The position numbers and the translations under genes were made by a program. 64,000 bases of DNA from Lepidodermella squamata (Eukaryota > Gastrotricha), in assembly GCA_047495785.1 (NCBI GenBank), contig JBLDXI010000009.1, positions 4,464,001 through 4,528,000 on the forward strand, written 5' to 3'. Below, one piece after another: positions 1 to 10,541 of the stretch. The notes below the pieces were generated by a model, which was not told the origin of the DNA, did not search any database, and was given only the letters and a program-made list of their open reading frames with translations. The number at the start of each line of letters is the position of its first letter. The first letter of the stretch is position 1.

Positions 1-1169
1 ATCATCGTCAGGATTTTGCGTTGTAGAAGATGGCCGAGTGCCGAGTACGGTCTCTTTGATCCATGGGATAGCCGCGCACATCTAAAATAGCAAAATTACA
101 GGCATTCTGCAGACTAAGGATTGATTCCTTACTCTTGCGTATACTGTGGGAAGGCGCCCAGAGGTGTCATTGTCCGTGCATGATTTGCTGTCATCTCCGT
201 AATTCGCGATTCCGAGGAGATAGGAAGTATCACTAACCCCATCTCCGCAAATCAAAGGCCCTCCCTGCTCACTAACACAGATGTCACCAAATCCTGAGCC
301 ACCAGCGCAAATTGTTGCTCCAGTTGCAATACTCGCTGATTTCCACGCACTGCAGGCTGCATAGTTGAAAACGGGTATCAAGGCCTTTCTCACAGCATCT
401 TTAACAGGACAATTTTTTAGAAATCATGGAGAAAGTTCGGAGTTGGGCATACCTCTTCCAAGACCCCATCCAAATGATGTCGCGAGTGATCGACATCCAT
501 CTATGGGGAGAGTGGAGCTGTTGTATGGATTACTGCAATAGCCATCCTTCGGAAGGGGTATCAAGTTGATGTATTCCAGCTGGTCTATGCTTAACTGCTC
601 GTTAAGGCGAATGATAGCGAAACTATAAGTAGGATTAGCGCTTCCGTAGTTAGGATGGATGAAGAGTGATCTTGAATCAACGGTTTGCACGACTTCGAAC
701 AGAACTCTATCGTCCAAGTTGTATTTTCCAAGAGACACCTTCACCCTGCAAGATCGTAAATGCATTTGACTATCAAATAAATCCGGAAAACACCCACGTT
801 TTTGCAAGCTGTCCTCGTTGCTTAACACATTGGGCTGCAGTGATGACCCATTGTCTCCCAATTAGAACCGCTCCACATGGATACACATCGCCGGGGGACG
901 ATTCAAACGAACTCTCGATATGGCTCTAGGAAAGCAAAAATGCATGAAATTGCCAGCTAAGTACTGTTACTAACCAGCCATTTTGTTTGGCCACGCGTGG
1001 CAGGTTTTGCTACTTGGCGGGTTAATGAGGCATTGTTACGACCATAATTAGCGCCTGCGTTATCAACTCGCGATCGTGATGACAAATTTACTGGCAGCAA
1101 CTGACCAGAGCAAAGGTCACAGCCAAATATGAACGACAGCAGCAGAGTCAGAACGTGGAAGCCGTGCAT
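1..1169 (-). CDS. Trypsin-fold serine protease homologue, catalytically dead (3' end outside window)
   Basis: Read as five exons on the minus strand: 1169-975, 925-798, 745-453, 398-133 and 81-1 (continuing beyond the window). The ATG at 1169 opens a clear signal peptide (MHGFHVLTLLLSFIFGCDLC), so the protein should be secreted. The chymotrypsin (S1) fold is recognisable from CGAVLI, WVITAAQC, FAIIRLNEQL, ATSFGWG, ATICAGG and GGPLIC. All three catalytic positions are changed: His57 is Gln (AAQC), Asp102 is Ser (YSFAIIRL), and the GDSGGP box reads SEQGGP, so Ser195 is Gln. No R-IVGG activation site is visible. I infer a non-enzymatic serine protease homologue, possibly a binding protein or cofactor. 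It matches the next gene exon for exon (195, 128-131, 293, 260-266 bases), so the two are tandem duplicates. The fold is certain; the role is unknown. Confidence 0.85.
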
Positions 1170-1629
1170 TTTTTCGAGCAATTCAACCAACACAAATGAC
1201 GTGGTAGCTAATTTTCTCGTGCACAAAAACACTTTCCAACAGAACGAGGCGTTACTAATCTCACGTTAATCATGTGCAGGAAAAACTGGTCTAATTTATC
1301 CAGGCTAACCGAAAAAAATACGACAGGGTGGCGCAAATGTCGTAGTTTATTCTTGCCGTGAAGCAATTTCCCCGATTACATATAAAAAAAACAGGCATCA
1401 AATGCTTTCAATATTTGTTGTGTTAAGCATCTATAACCGATCACCGGCTCTATGTTCTTGCTAAAAAGATTGAGTAAACCGGAATTCCTAATAATGATGG
1501 TTGATCGGCGGCAGTAAAGATTCGCACACTGAGCGAGAAAACAAAAGCCTATAAGACAGTTATACACAGAAAGATGATGATGAGAGAATGTATCTATCAA
1601 GCCGAGATATATGATTTTTCATCCATCCT
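1170..1629. other. Intergenic spacer between two serine protease homologues
   Basis: 460 bases between the start of one tandem paralogue and the stop of the next, both on the minus strand. The open frames across 1376-1600 have no recognisable domain, codon pattern or partner in the paralogous spacer. It presumably holds the promoter of the gene ending at 1169 and the 3' UTR of the gene at 1630; I see no specific element. Confidence 0.6.
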
Positions 1630-2911
1630 CTATTCCGTTTGGTCCCAAGCTGGGAAAGCACCATCTGGCTGACCCTCTGGCGGCGGCGGCGCGGTGGTTG
1701 TTGTTCGCGGGGCTCGAGCGGTGGCAGCAACAACGCGGCGAGTTGTTACCTGTTGTTGGCGCTGGTAGTACGCATCGACTGACGTAGTAGTGTCGCGAAT
1801 CCAGGGCAGAGCAGCGCAGATCTATAATGAATCATGCAACAGTTTTTCCCGACTGAAATTCAGGGCTTACGCGTCCGTAGATAGCTGGCAGACGTTTCGA
1901 GGCATCGAGGGCGCAGTTGTTGGTTGTATCACCGTAATTGGCGATTCCGAGAAGGAACCAGTTGTCTTCGTCATCACGGCACATCAGAGGGCCGCCGCGC
2001 TCGCTGACACAGATGTCACCGTGGCCGAGACCTCCAGCGCAGATGGTGGCCTCAGTGAAGACACGGGCTGTTTTCCAGGTGTTGCAGCTGTTGTAGTAGT
2101 AAACCGGAACGATGGTCTTCATGAGAACTCCTAAGGAAAAAGGGCACTGATCAATTCAATCAAACAAAACTATGACTCACCTGGGCCCATGCCCCAACCT
2201 GCTGTGGTGGCGACAGTTTTGCAGTTATCGACAGGGAAGGTGGTGCCAACATACGGGCTGCTGCAGAAGCTGTCCTGGGGGAGGGCAATCGGGGCAGCGG
2301 CTCTGTTTGACGAAGGAATCGCTCGGTCGAGGCGAAGAAGGGCGAAATTGTACGTCGGGTTCGACGCGCCGTAATAAGGATGGACGAAGATCGAGCGGCT
2401 TGAGTTAACCATCTGCCATGAGCTTCCCTGTTCCTGAGCTGAGGCGTTCCACCGGCCGATGTGAACACGGACCCTAGTTGGGAAAAGAGGATATGGTATC
2501 TTGTGAGGAGTCAATGGTTTAATTTACAAATCGGCAAAACGAGCGCGCTGCTTGACACAAACAGCGGCGGTAAGGACCCATTGGGGCGAGATCAAAGTGC
2601 CGCCGCATGAGTAATCGGCAGCCTCTCCTTCTTCGATGAAACGAACTTCAACTCGGACCTAGAATCAATTTCAAGTCAGGTAACATCCTGCCGGATTTTG
2701 TTTCTCGTCAACTTACAACTGACTTGAATTCACCTTGAATGGTCGGCTGGGCCTTGCTTCTCGGGGCCGGCGTGCTGAGGCCGAGGCGGTCATAGATGGG
2801 CTGGGCCTGCGGGTCCGGATACAGCCACGGCGCTGAGTTCATCTGCCACAGCTGGCCTGTGCAGCTGCCGGCGGCGACCGCCAGCAGCAATAGAGCCTTT
2901 ACAACGGCCAT
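1630..2911 (-). CDS. Trypsin-fold serine protease homologue with Thr/Pro-rich tail, catalytically dead
   Basis: Five exons: 2911-2717, 2658-2528, 2473-2181, 2130-1871 and 1821-1630, coding for 356 residues. The ATG at 2911 starts a signal peptide (MAVVKALLLLAVAAGSCTG). S1-family landmarks are CGGTLISPQWVLTAAVC, FALLRLDRAI, TTAGWGMGPG, ATICAGG and GGPLMC. His57 is Val (AAVC), the Asp102 position is Asn (YNFALLRL) and the active-site box is SERGGP, replacing Ser195 with Arg, so proteolysis is not expected. After the last helix (AALPWIRD) comes a roughly 45-residue tail rich in Thr, Arg and Pro (TTTTAPPPPEGQ), which may be O-glycosylated. This is the intact sister of the gene at 1-1169; both keep the Cys framework while losing the same three catalytic residues to different substitutes. 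The fold is certain; function as a binding protein or immune cofactor is inferred. Confidence 0.88.
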
Positions 2912-3225
2912 CTTTCTATATATCGTTCACAGATTTAGCAGAAAGACCTGTTAACTTTTGTTTCTTTCACTTTCCACCTCAACAAAAAAAACATCGGCCA
3001 TAAGGTGCCGCTCGAGCCGCTCATCTTTGTAGGCACGAGCTTGTTGTTAACGAAATCCCCGATGATAGGCATCTAAAGCGCTGCGTATGGTCACGGCTCA
3101 GGGCAGCTGACGCCGCGCGGGCGACCAAAAACTTCGAGCAAATTCGTGTGGCACGAAATGCACTCTAGCTTACAGAGGATTACAGCTCATCAAATAATAA
3201 CTGACGTTTCGCAGGCTTTTCCACC
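2912..3225. promoter_or_regulatory. Divergent promoter region between two serine protease homologues
   Basis: 314 bases separate the starts of the minus-strand gene at 2911 and the plus-strand gene at 3226, so both promoters must lie here. Near the plus-strand start a pyrimidine-containing stretch ending gtttcgcag stands just before CCACCATGG, resembling a splice acceptor of a short 5' UTR intron or a trans-splice site. No TATA box or other named element is convincing. Confidence 0.4.
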
Positions 3226-4488
3226 ATGGCTCAACTAGCTCACTGTTTCTTGTTTGTGCTTTTCACACTAATAGCCGTCGGCTACTACGTGGTCGGGCAG
3301 CGAGTTGACTGGACGAGTGCCGAGCGTGGCGAGTTCCCATGGATGGTATCAACATGAAAAGGACTTGATTAGATATATGAATTACTTCCCTGTTATCCCA
3401 GGCCCGTTTGCAAAGCAATTTCAGGTCCCGCCGGATTTACTGTTCCGGGACTTTGATAAGCCGCCAATGGATTCTAACATCCGCTCATTGCGTTAAAACT
3501 GACGAGGGTGAAATTGCTACCAGGTTTAATTTAGGATGGAGACCAGATTTTCAATTATATTCCATATCAATGCCATAGTGTTGTAGCAAGTCTGGGACGG
3601 TATGACATCAGCAAAAATGTTGAACCCGGACAAGTTCAACGATCTTCGACCCGAATCATCATACATCCGAATTATAACCGATGGAACTATTGGGACCACA
3701 ATTTCGCATTGATAAGGCTGAATTCTTCGGTTATCTCCTCGAGTATTCGACCAGCGACATTACCATATTCGACTAGTATGTGTTCCCTCAACTATACCAG
3801 AATAACTAAACCAGTTGATAGCTGCGTCGAAGCTATTGTCATGGCCTGGCCTCGCTCTTCTGGTGAATTATCGATTTTGCTGAAGTCTCCTTGTACTATG
3901 ATGTTTTATCTTTAGATGGGGCTAACGTTTTGGAAAAAGCTACGGTTGAAGTTCAGAATTACTCATACTGCGAGGAAACCGGCCGCATTCCTCGAAACTA
4001 CTTCTCTCAGGCGAAAATGTGTGTCCCAACCGAGACCGGAAATACAGGATGCTTGGGTGACAGTGGCGGGCCAATGATTTGCAAGATGAAGAATGGGGAA
4101 TTTTATTTAATTGGCGTGACGTCATTTGGCACGCGTCACGAATGCAATCTGGCAGCAGGGGATGAAGCTCCAAATATCCACACAAGAATTTGCGGAATCT
4201 TGCTTTGGCTACTGGAAATTGTTGAAGGGTATTCGGAACCTAGAGGTAAGGCTAATAATTTGACCTAGTTAAATTATGAAGCTTCGATCTTTATCAGCGA
4301 ACTCATGTGGAGCTCTCCCGTGGGTATACAATGGACACTTGAGCCAAGGTTCGTCGCTGGAAGGCTCCGTTCGAAATATCACCTGCTTCAGGGGCCTTTA
4401 CCTGGTCGGAGCAGGCAGCATAACGTGTCAGCCGAACGGAAATTGGACCAAGCCTGGAAAATGCCTTGAAACTTTACCAAACTATTGA
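3226..4488 (+). CDS. Trypsin-fold protein with C-terminal sushi (CCP) domain
   Basis: Five exons: 3226-3345, 3402-3523, 3579-3862, 3916-4245 and 4298-4488, giving 348 residues. The ATG sits in a strong context (CCACCATGG) and opens a signal peptide. The S1 domain keeps His57 (ILTSAHC) and Ser195 (GCLGDSGGPMIC), but the residue before FALIRL, normally Asp102, is Asn (HNFALIRL). The usual R-IVGG activation site reads R-VDWT, and the S1-pocket position six residues before the serine is Thr rather than Asp, so trypsin-like specificity is unlikely. The last exon encodes one sushi module with four cysteines (SCGALPW, ITCFRG, ITCQPNG, GKCLE). Reduced or no activity is inferred from the Asp change; mutant trypsin with Asn at this position is known to be strongly impaired. 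It converges on the related gene at 4520-5864. Confidence 0.85.
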
Positions 4489-4519
4489 TGAAAAACGTTT
4501 TATTATAAAATAAAGATAA
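4489..4519. terminator. Overlapping convergent 3' ends with back-to-back polyadenylation signals
   Basis: Only 31 bases lie between the stop codons of two convergent genes. AATAAA occurs on the plus strand near 4509, and its complement TTTATT at about 4499-4504 provides the minus-strand signal. The two transcripts must therefore overlap at their 3' ends if cleavage occurs at normal distances. Confidence 0.7.
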
Positions 4520-5864
4520 CTATCGCTGGATACAATTTCCTTGAGCGTCCCATCGCCCTGAGTCTAGGCATTCAACTGTATTATCTCCGTCAAGTCTCGT
4601 ACCTCGGCCGCATTGAAATAAGACGATATAGCCAGCTCGAAATATCGGGGTTCCATTTCGCATAGGTACTCCAGCCGCTGATGGTCTGAAAATTCGAGCA
4701 TGAGGCACTCTAGGCAGACCAACGCAGAAAACCCCTGGCTTAGAAGGGTCCGGCTTTTCAGTCGGAGCCAAATATCGCGGCGTAGTTAAACGCTCAGGAT
4801 TTAAGGTGGCTTGCGTAACCAGATGCAGAAGATTCGCTCTATTCACAGGGTGTTCGTAAATCCAATCATCAGAACCGTCATCCGTCATCAATTTAATCCA
4901 AGACCGAGCCGAGCAGACTCGAGCGTAAACTCCTGCTGAATGCTGAAAAGCCAACTGATTCCTCAAATCCATCCTTTGTTGATTGCAATAGCCAAAAGAA
5001 GTGACTCCGACGATATACCACTGATTGAGGGGTGACTTGCATATGATAGGGCTACCCGGGTCGCCAAGACACCCTGGGTTCTCAGGATCGGCGTAGTTCT
5101 TCCCAGCACAGATTGTTTGCTCCGAGAATGGGCCAGCCCATGAGCAATGCCGCTGATATTTTACGACCAATAGATTCGACTTCCTTAAGATTTTCTGCTC
5201 GTAATCACTGTAAGGTGGCCGTAGTCTGTCGACGCCCCATCCTGCCGTGAAGACATCAGAGCATTGGTCGACCTGCTCACTGAAGGCGTCGAAGGTCTTT
5301 CGAACTGAATTATCTTGGCAATAAGAATTCGGTAGGTCGATTGGAGATATTTTTGTAGTAGGGCCGACAACTCTGTTGAGGCGGATCAGAGCAAAATCAT
5401 AGCGTTTATCGGTCCTATACGACGGGTGGATGAAGATTGAGGAGGCCTCAATCGTTTGCTCAACTTGTCCACTTTCGTAACGAAGGCCCAAGTCATGACG
5501 GCCGAATTTCACAACAATGCTAGGGAAGACAGCTTAGTATTAGTTGAAAGACTTTGTTTATGGTATACCTTTGTACCGGAAGCTCTTCTCGGTACATCAT
5601 GCAGTGCGCGGCTGTCAGCACCCATGTTCCGATGATTAATGAACCGGAGCAAAATCCTTTGACATTATTCAAATAATTGAGCGTGAGATGAACCTGGAAG
5701 TGTAAACAAAGCTGAGGAGATGTGGCAAGTGAAATTAAGCTAACCATCCAAGGGTACTCATGCCGTTCGGCCGCATCGTCAGGAGCCGGCTCATCCGTAT
5801 GCTGCCATGCTGATCCTGTGCAAATTGCACCTGTAATTACAACAAGTGTTGCTAACGACTTCAT
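4520..5864 (-). CDS. Trypsin-fold serine protease homologue (Ser195 to Pro) with C-terminal sushi domain
   Basis: Three exons: 5864-5745, 5693-5569 and 5519-4520, coding for 414 residues. There is a signal peptide (MKSLATLVVITGAICTGSAW), then PWM, a short loop, and an S1 domain with His57 intact (VLTAAHC) and Asp102 intact (YDFALIRL). The active-site box reads GDPGSP instead of GDSGGP: the nucleophilic serine is proline and the following oxyanion-loop glycine is serine, so it cannot act as a serine protease. The R-IVGG cleavage site is also absent. The C-terminal region (about residues 345-414) is a sushi module (VFCVGLPRVP, LFQCGRG, VECLDSG, GNCIQR). Domain order matches the convergent neighbour at 3226-4488, so the pair looks like an inverted duplication. 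Role inferred: secreted binding protein. Confidence 0.88.
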
Positions 5865-5960
5865 TTATTACGCGTCAAATGAACTCAACCATGAAAAATA
5901 TCCGTTAAAAAGTTGACTTGTACTCAAGACCGGTGCTTTCATCGTAATTATCATCTTTAT

Positions 5961-8259
5961 TCACAGCGAGTTGATCAAGTAATTAGGCCCGAAAGTCACG
6001 GCAGCAGTGACGAATTGGTTGTAAGTGTGAAAAGAACACCTCTTATGCGTATCGTAATGGATAAATCTTTTCGTTTGAGCCAGTCCTGCCATTGATCTAA
6101 GGAAAACTCATCTAAAAGACTTGAAATTCGAGATAAAGTTTTACTTACGCAGTTTCCCCAAAGCCGCTCCTTGATATTAGCAAGAAATCCATTTTCGTCA
6201 AAATGAGCCAGTCCACATACGTTTTTGCTACCAATCTCCAAGCTGTTTCGTGATCCGAGGCATTCGCTACGCTACTATTAGCCTGATCAACATGGTTTAT
6301 GGTAAGATTATGCTCCGCTCCACTCGCGAATATCGTAACATTTGAAGCATCAGTCATATTGCCACGTAAAATTTCGACAGCTCCAGGCCAGTCTGTTGTA
6401 ACAAATATCACAATATTTGTTCGATTTGCAAAATGGCGTGATTTTCTGATCTTTTCGTTAATAATTTTGGTTGCTTCCCTTGCAAAGCAGGCTATTTGGT
6501 CAGGCGAAACTCGTAAACCTCGGTCCAATTCGAAATTCGCCAGGTTTTCCATTCTCAGTTGCACGCCGATTTTAGTCGAATTTAGCCATAATTTCCAACC
6601 GATTGTTGAATTTATGACTTGCTCGAACAATTCTTGAAGACGATCCGTTGGTCGGGATAACGTTGCGCGATATCCGGCTGAAATTATTATTGGGAGATCG
6701 CTTGGGCTGATTTCGCGCCACGGCATTTCGTATTCAGCCATTTTTTCAATGATCGACGTGAACTTTCGGTTTCGCAGTAACGAGCCTAGCCCGGCGTAAC
6801 GATTTGATACAAACTCGATATTCGAGTAATTGTGCAACTTTTCTTCGAAAGCACTGCTGTCCAGGTAATCAACGATGTCGTTTTCCTCACCGAATTTGAC
6901 CATTTCGAAACATCGCCTCATCGATTCATTCCTCTTGGCTTTATAATCCTTTTCCGAGAGTAGCGGGTATAAATGCTTGTTTATCTTGAAGTACTCTCCG
7001 AGATCGATTGGCCTCAGCAAATCTGCATGAAAAATTCGATTGGTTCCTATTGCCAAGTAAACAGTGGTGATCTATTTAACAGAGTGTCAATCTATCAAAA
7101 GATATTTCGGGAAAAAGCTAACAAATCCTCGCAGTCTGTCTCCGAATCCTCCACAGGGGTAACCGTGGTATTCATAAGGACAATACGCTGATATGAATTT
7201 AGCTGGCGTTGTTTTGTTAACAGCTGATGAGAAGTAGTTCTTGATCAATGAATTCGCGACTCTTTGCGCGGCAAACTGAAAGATCAATGCCTGGGACTGT
7301 TCGTCATCCGCCTCGAGAACTCGGAAGTATTTACGCTCAAATGTGTCATAACGTGGTAGTATCAGGATTCCCTCAACAAAGCTGACGAAAACATCCCTTC
7401 GTACGTTACTGCCCTTAAGATCTTCTTTCTTGAAGCGAGTTGTTATTAGAAGCGTTGTAGGAGGGTGATCTTGCATATATTCATTGTATCGCTGATGAAA
7501 TGCCTCAACTGGCGCATCTTTCAGATGTTCGCAGAGGTTGTAAACTTCATCTACCGATCCTCCGAAAAATCGGCGTGAGTAGTGAGGATGACTCATTGAG
7601 GTTAACTCTTCCACTCGGTCGTCATTCAAGGTCTTATCGAATACTCGAAGCCTTTTGACGTTAGGATACGATCTATGTAAGACTGCTATTCGCTTGGAGG
7701 CTATTTTCCGCATATCGAGCTTCCATGCTATCGTTACTGAAGTATCAGTAATTATGACGTAATCGAATTGTTTTGAATCGAAAACTGGAGTTTCTTCTTT
7801 GCTGTCGATCAGAAATTTGCAAGGGTTGATTCCACTCGATAACTCAGATGACCGGTCAATAATTCGAAGCGGTATGATATCAGGCTTGGAGGCCATATCT
7901 TGCAAAGTCATGTTTGAGGTCACACGTTTGTTGAGTAGTGGGAAGGCGGTCAAAATGACACGTCCACAAACATGGTCACTGTTGTCTTTCATAATAATAT
8001 AGCGCTTTGTCTGTTCGATGAAGCGTTCCATGATATGCGCATTCACGGAACCATTGTTGTAGACTACAAAAGCAATGCGGATAGTTTTGGATTCGCTGCA
8101 ATTCGACGATGCAGGCAGCGGATTGATCAGCGCATTTTTAGAATTCAACCAAGATGAGCTTAAAATGAGGAAGGAACACGTGATTAGGATGAGGAATCCA
8201 GTCCTATAACGTTGCATGCCACACTTTGGAACTTTCCGAGCCGCTTCACATTTTATCAT
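5961..8259 (-). CDS. Golgi type II membrane glycosyltransferase-like protein (fucosyltransferase-type fold), copy 3
   Basis: Three exons: 8259-7123, 7071-6149 and 6096-5961, 731 residues from the ATG at 8259; a second ATG at 8217 is just as close to the single N-terminal membrane anchor (GFLILITCSFLILSSSWL). The lumenal part has a GGFGDRLRGF motif at the exon 1/2 junction and, near the end, IVIFVTTDW, then LTKMDFLLISRSGFGETA. A Gly-rich G-D-R loop followed by a late D-hh-hhSRSxF motif is the pattern of the GT-B fucosyltransferase clan (NodZ, FUT8, plant FUT, POFUT), but similarity is weak and I assign only the superfamily. The tail (SMAGLAQTKRFIHY) is shared with both upstream paralogues. The gene begins 62 bases after the stop of the gene at 8322. 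Confidence 0.72.
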
Positions 8260-8321
8260 CCAATTTAATTGAAAACAATCTAAAATTGGTAGAAAATAAA
8301 TAGACGTTAGTATTTTATTTC
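8260..8321 (-). other. 62-base intercistronic gap with polyadenylation signal and splice-acceptor-like site
   Basis: Reading the minus strand from the stop at 8322: AATAAA lies three bases after the stop (8319-8314), followed by a pyrimidine-rich stretch ctaccaattttag (about 8294-8282), then the ATG at 8259. A poly(A) signal followed by an outron-type acceptor is the layout seen in trans-spliced operons of nematodes, appendicularians and other groups. Trans-splicing here is an inference. Confidence 0.5.
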
Positions 8322-10405
8322 TCACAAGGCTCCGTAAGGAGAAGTGCCCGGATTAGGAAAGAAGACGTTGTAGCTTTGAAACGGGCATTTTAGTTTATCA
8401 ACATCCCAATGAATGAAACGCCGAGTTGGTTTCAACGAAGCCATTGATCTACAGGACGATCAAGTAGAAAATGTTGATCAATCTCAAATAAAACAACTTA
8501 CGCAGTTTCTGCCAGGCCGCTCCGAGAAATGACTAGAAAATCCATTTGAGTAAGCAGGTACCAATCGAGGTAAGTCTTCGCCATAAGCCGCCAAGATTCC
8601 TCAGAATGCCGCACAGAATCATCCAACTTTGTATGATCAACATGAGCAAGGGTCAAATTCATTTCTTCCCCAGTAACAAATATGGACAAATCATCAAAAC
8701 CAGTCATATGAGACCGGAAAATGTCGAGAGTATCATTCCGATCTGTGGTTAGAAAGATAACCACCGACTTCCCTCGTTCCCCAAAAGGACTGAGCTTGTG
8801 GCGCAGGATTTGCTTAACCTCGTCGCTGAAACACCCGAACTGTTTCGGCTCAACACGAGTCCAGGCGTCGCTTTCGTGAGTTACAAGCCATCCATAGCGA
8901 ATTTGAACTCCTATTCTCACAGAATTACGCCACTTCTCAAGACCAACACTGCGTTCGACGACTTCATCTTTCAGCCGATCGAGTTTTGGTGCCAGGTGAC
9001 TCAGAATCAGCCGATAAGCCGCAGATATGAATATAGGATAATCGAATTTCGCAAATCGGCCGTTGTCGAGCTTGTACTCAGAAGCTTTTTCAATTGCACT
9101 CGCGAATTTTGGGTTCCTCAAATATGAGGAAAGGCCGCTGTATCGATTCGCGATCAGTTCGATGTTTGAGTAGTTGCTGAGAACTGATTCGAAGGTCTCG
9201 CTATCCATGTATTTTACAAATGGCTCGGCAACGTTGATGTTTCCTATCCTCTTCGTAGTCGAATTATCTGGTATTGCACGGTTGAGAGCTTTGTAGTAGA
9301 CTGATTCATCAACTCCATAGAAATGCTCGTTAAGGAGGAAGTAGGACGAGAGGTCCACAGGTTTAGGATGATTCACATGCAGAACTCGGTCGGTCGCTAT
9401 AGCCAGGTACAAACTGGTTGCCTAAGAATGCAATCTATATGAAGTTTCAATTTTTTAGTAAAAACTTACCACCCCTCTCAAACGATCACCCCAACCTCCA
9501 CATAAGATGTTGATAGGACAGCTTGCTGAAACATACTTCAAATCGTCTTCACCAGATTCTATTCTGCTTTTCATTCGTTTCAAGTAATTCTTCTGTATAG
9601 CTCCAGCGACTTTGATAGAAATTTCTTGATAATTCGACGATTCAAGGTAATCATTCAGCTCTTCCAAATCCCTGCCGAATTTAAGTTCAAAGCTGCTTGG
9701 TGGAGCTGTGAATTTGATGGATTTTTCCAGTCGTTTAACGCTCATTCTCTCCAAAGCAGTGAGATTTGCGAAGAACTCAAGATCGCCTGGGTAAATTATA
9801 ATTTGGCCTCTATTGCTCGTATGTAAATATCGGTTGTAGCTGCTATGAAATTGGTCACGTGACTGATTTTCGCCAAAAGACTTGCACATATCCTCAAGAA
9901 ATTGTCGTGACCCACCTAGCATCAAACTTGAGTAATGGTAGATCAAGTTTGATCTGAAAGGCGTGACTGTCCTTTTCAAATTAGGAGCTGCTTGGTGTAG
10001 GACAGATACAACATCAGCTATCAGATTGTTCGCAACATCGATTTTGCCTGTGATTTTGACTGATCCATGAATGAGTAGAAGATGCGATGCCTTAGCCGTA
10101 TCAACTTCGTAGCGGTACTGATTTAAAAGAAAGCAAGGAGATTCTCTTGAGTATTCTGCAGGGTTTTCGACGTTTTTCTTATCACCAACATTGAAATATA
10201 CAATCGGGTTGTTCACTAGAAATTGCTTCAAAGACTCGACCTGACCAGAACTCGGCGATAACAGGATGACACCCAACACTACTCCAGATCCTGGAGACAG
10301 GCCCCATTTTTCAAGGCTAAATGAGTTCAAGTTGAGTGATATAAAGGTTACGCAATAGCATAAGATTAGGGCGAGGAACACGTCTTTCAGCGAGAATGAA
10401 CGCAT
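8322..10405 (-). CDS. Golgi type II membrane glycosyltransferase-like protein (fucosyltransferase-type fold), copy 2
   Basis: Three exons: 10405-9470, 9421-8502 and 8448-8322, coding for 660 residues. The ATG at 10405 begins a short cytosolic end and one transmembrane anchor (FLALILCYCVTFISLNL). Motifs: CGGWGDRLRGV at the exon 1/2 junction, ATSLYLAIATDRVLHV just after it, VVIFLTTDRND about 90 residues before the end of exon 2, and TQMDFLVISRSGLAETA at its end. Exon 3 encodes the family tail SMASLKPTRRFIHW. Intron positions equal those of the gene at 5961-8259. Two cysteines (SASCPINILCGG) precede the GDR loop. A lumenal glycosyltransferase is likely from topology and the GDR and SRSG motifs; substrate and sugar donor are unknown. 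The final G-to-A change (GETA context to AETA) is a small divergence from its sisters. Confidence 0.75.
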
Positions 10406-10541
10406 TAGTAAATAAAAGGACTTGAAATAGTCATTTTTCTCTAATGCCTTATGATGCTACATAAAAAATGTAAACATACTCTTCTGAATACATTACGCTC
10501 TTTCAAAAGTGATTAAAGCCATTTTATTCTTTGAAAAGACT

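Noticed and set aside
666-929. Plus-strand frame of 87 codons
   Set aside because: Overlaps two protease-homologue exons and an intron on the minus strand; no domain or signal peptide.
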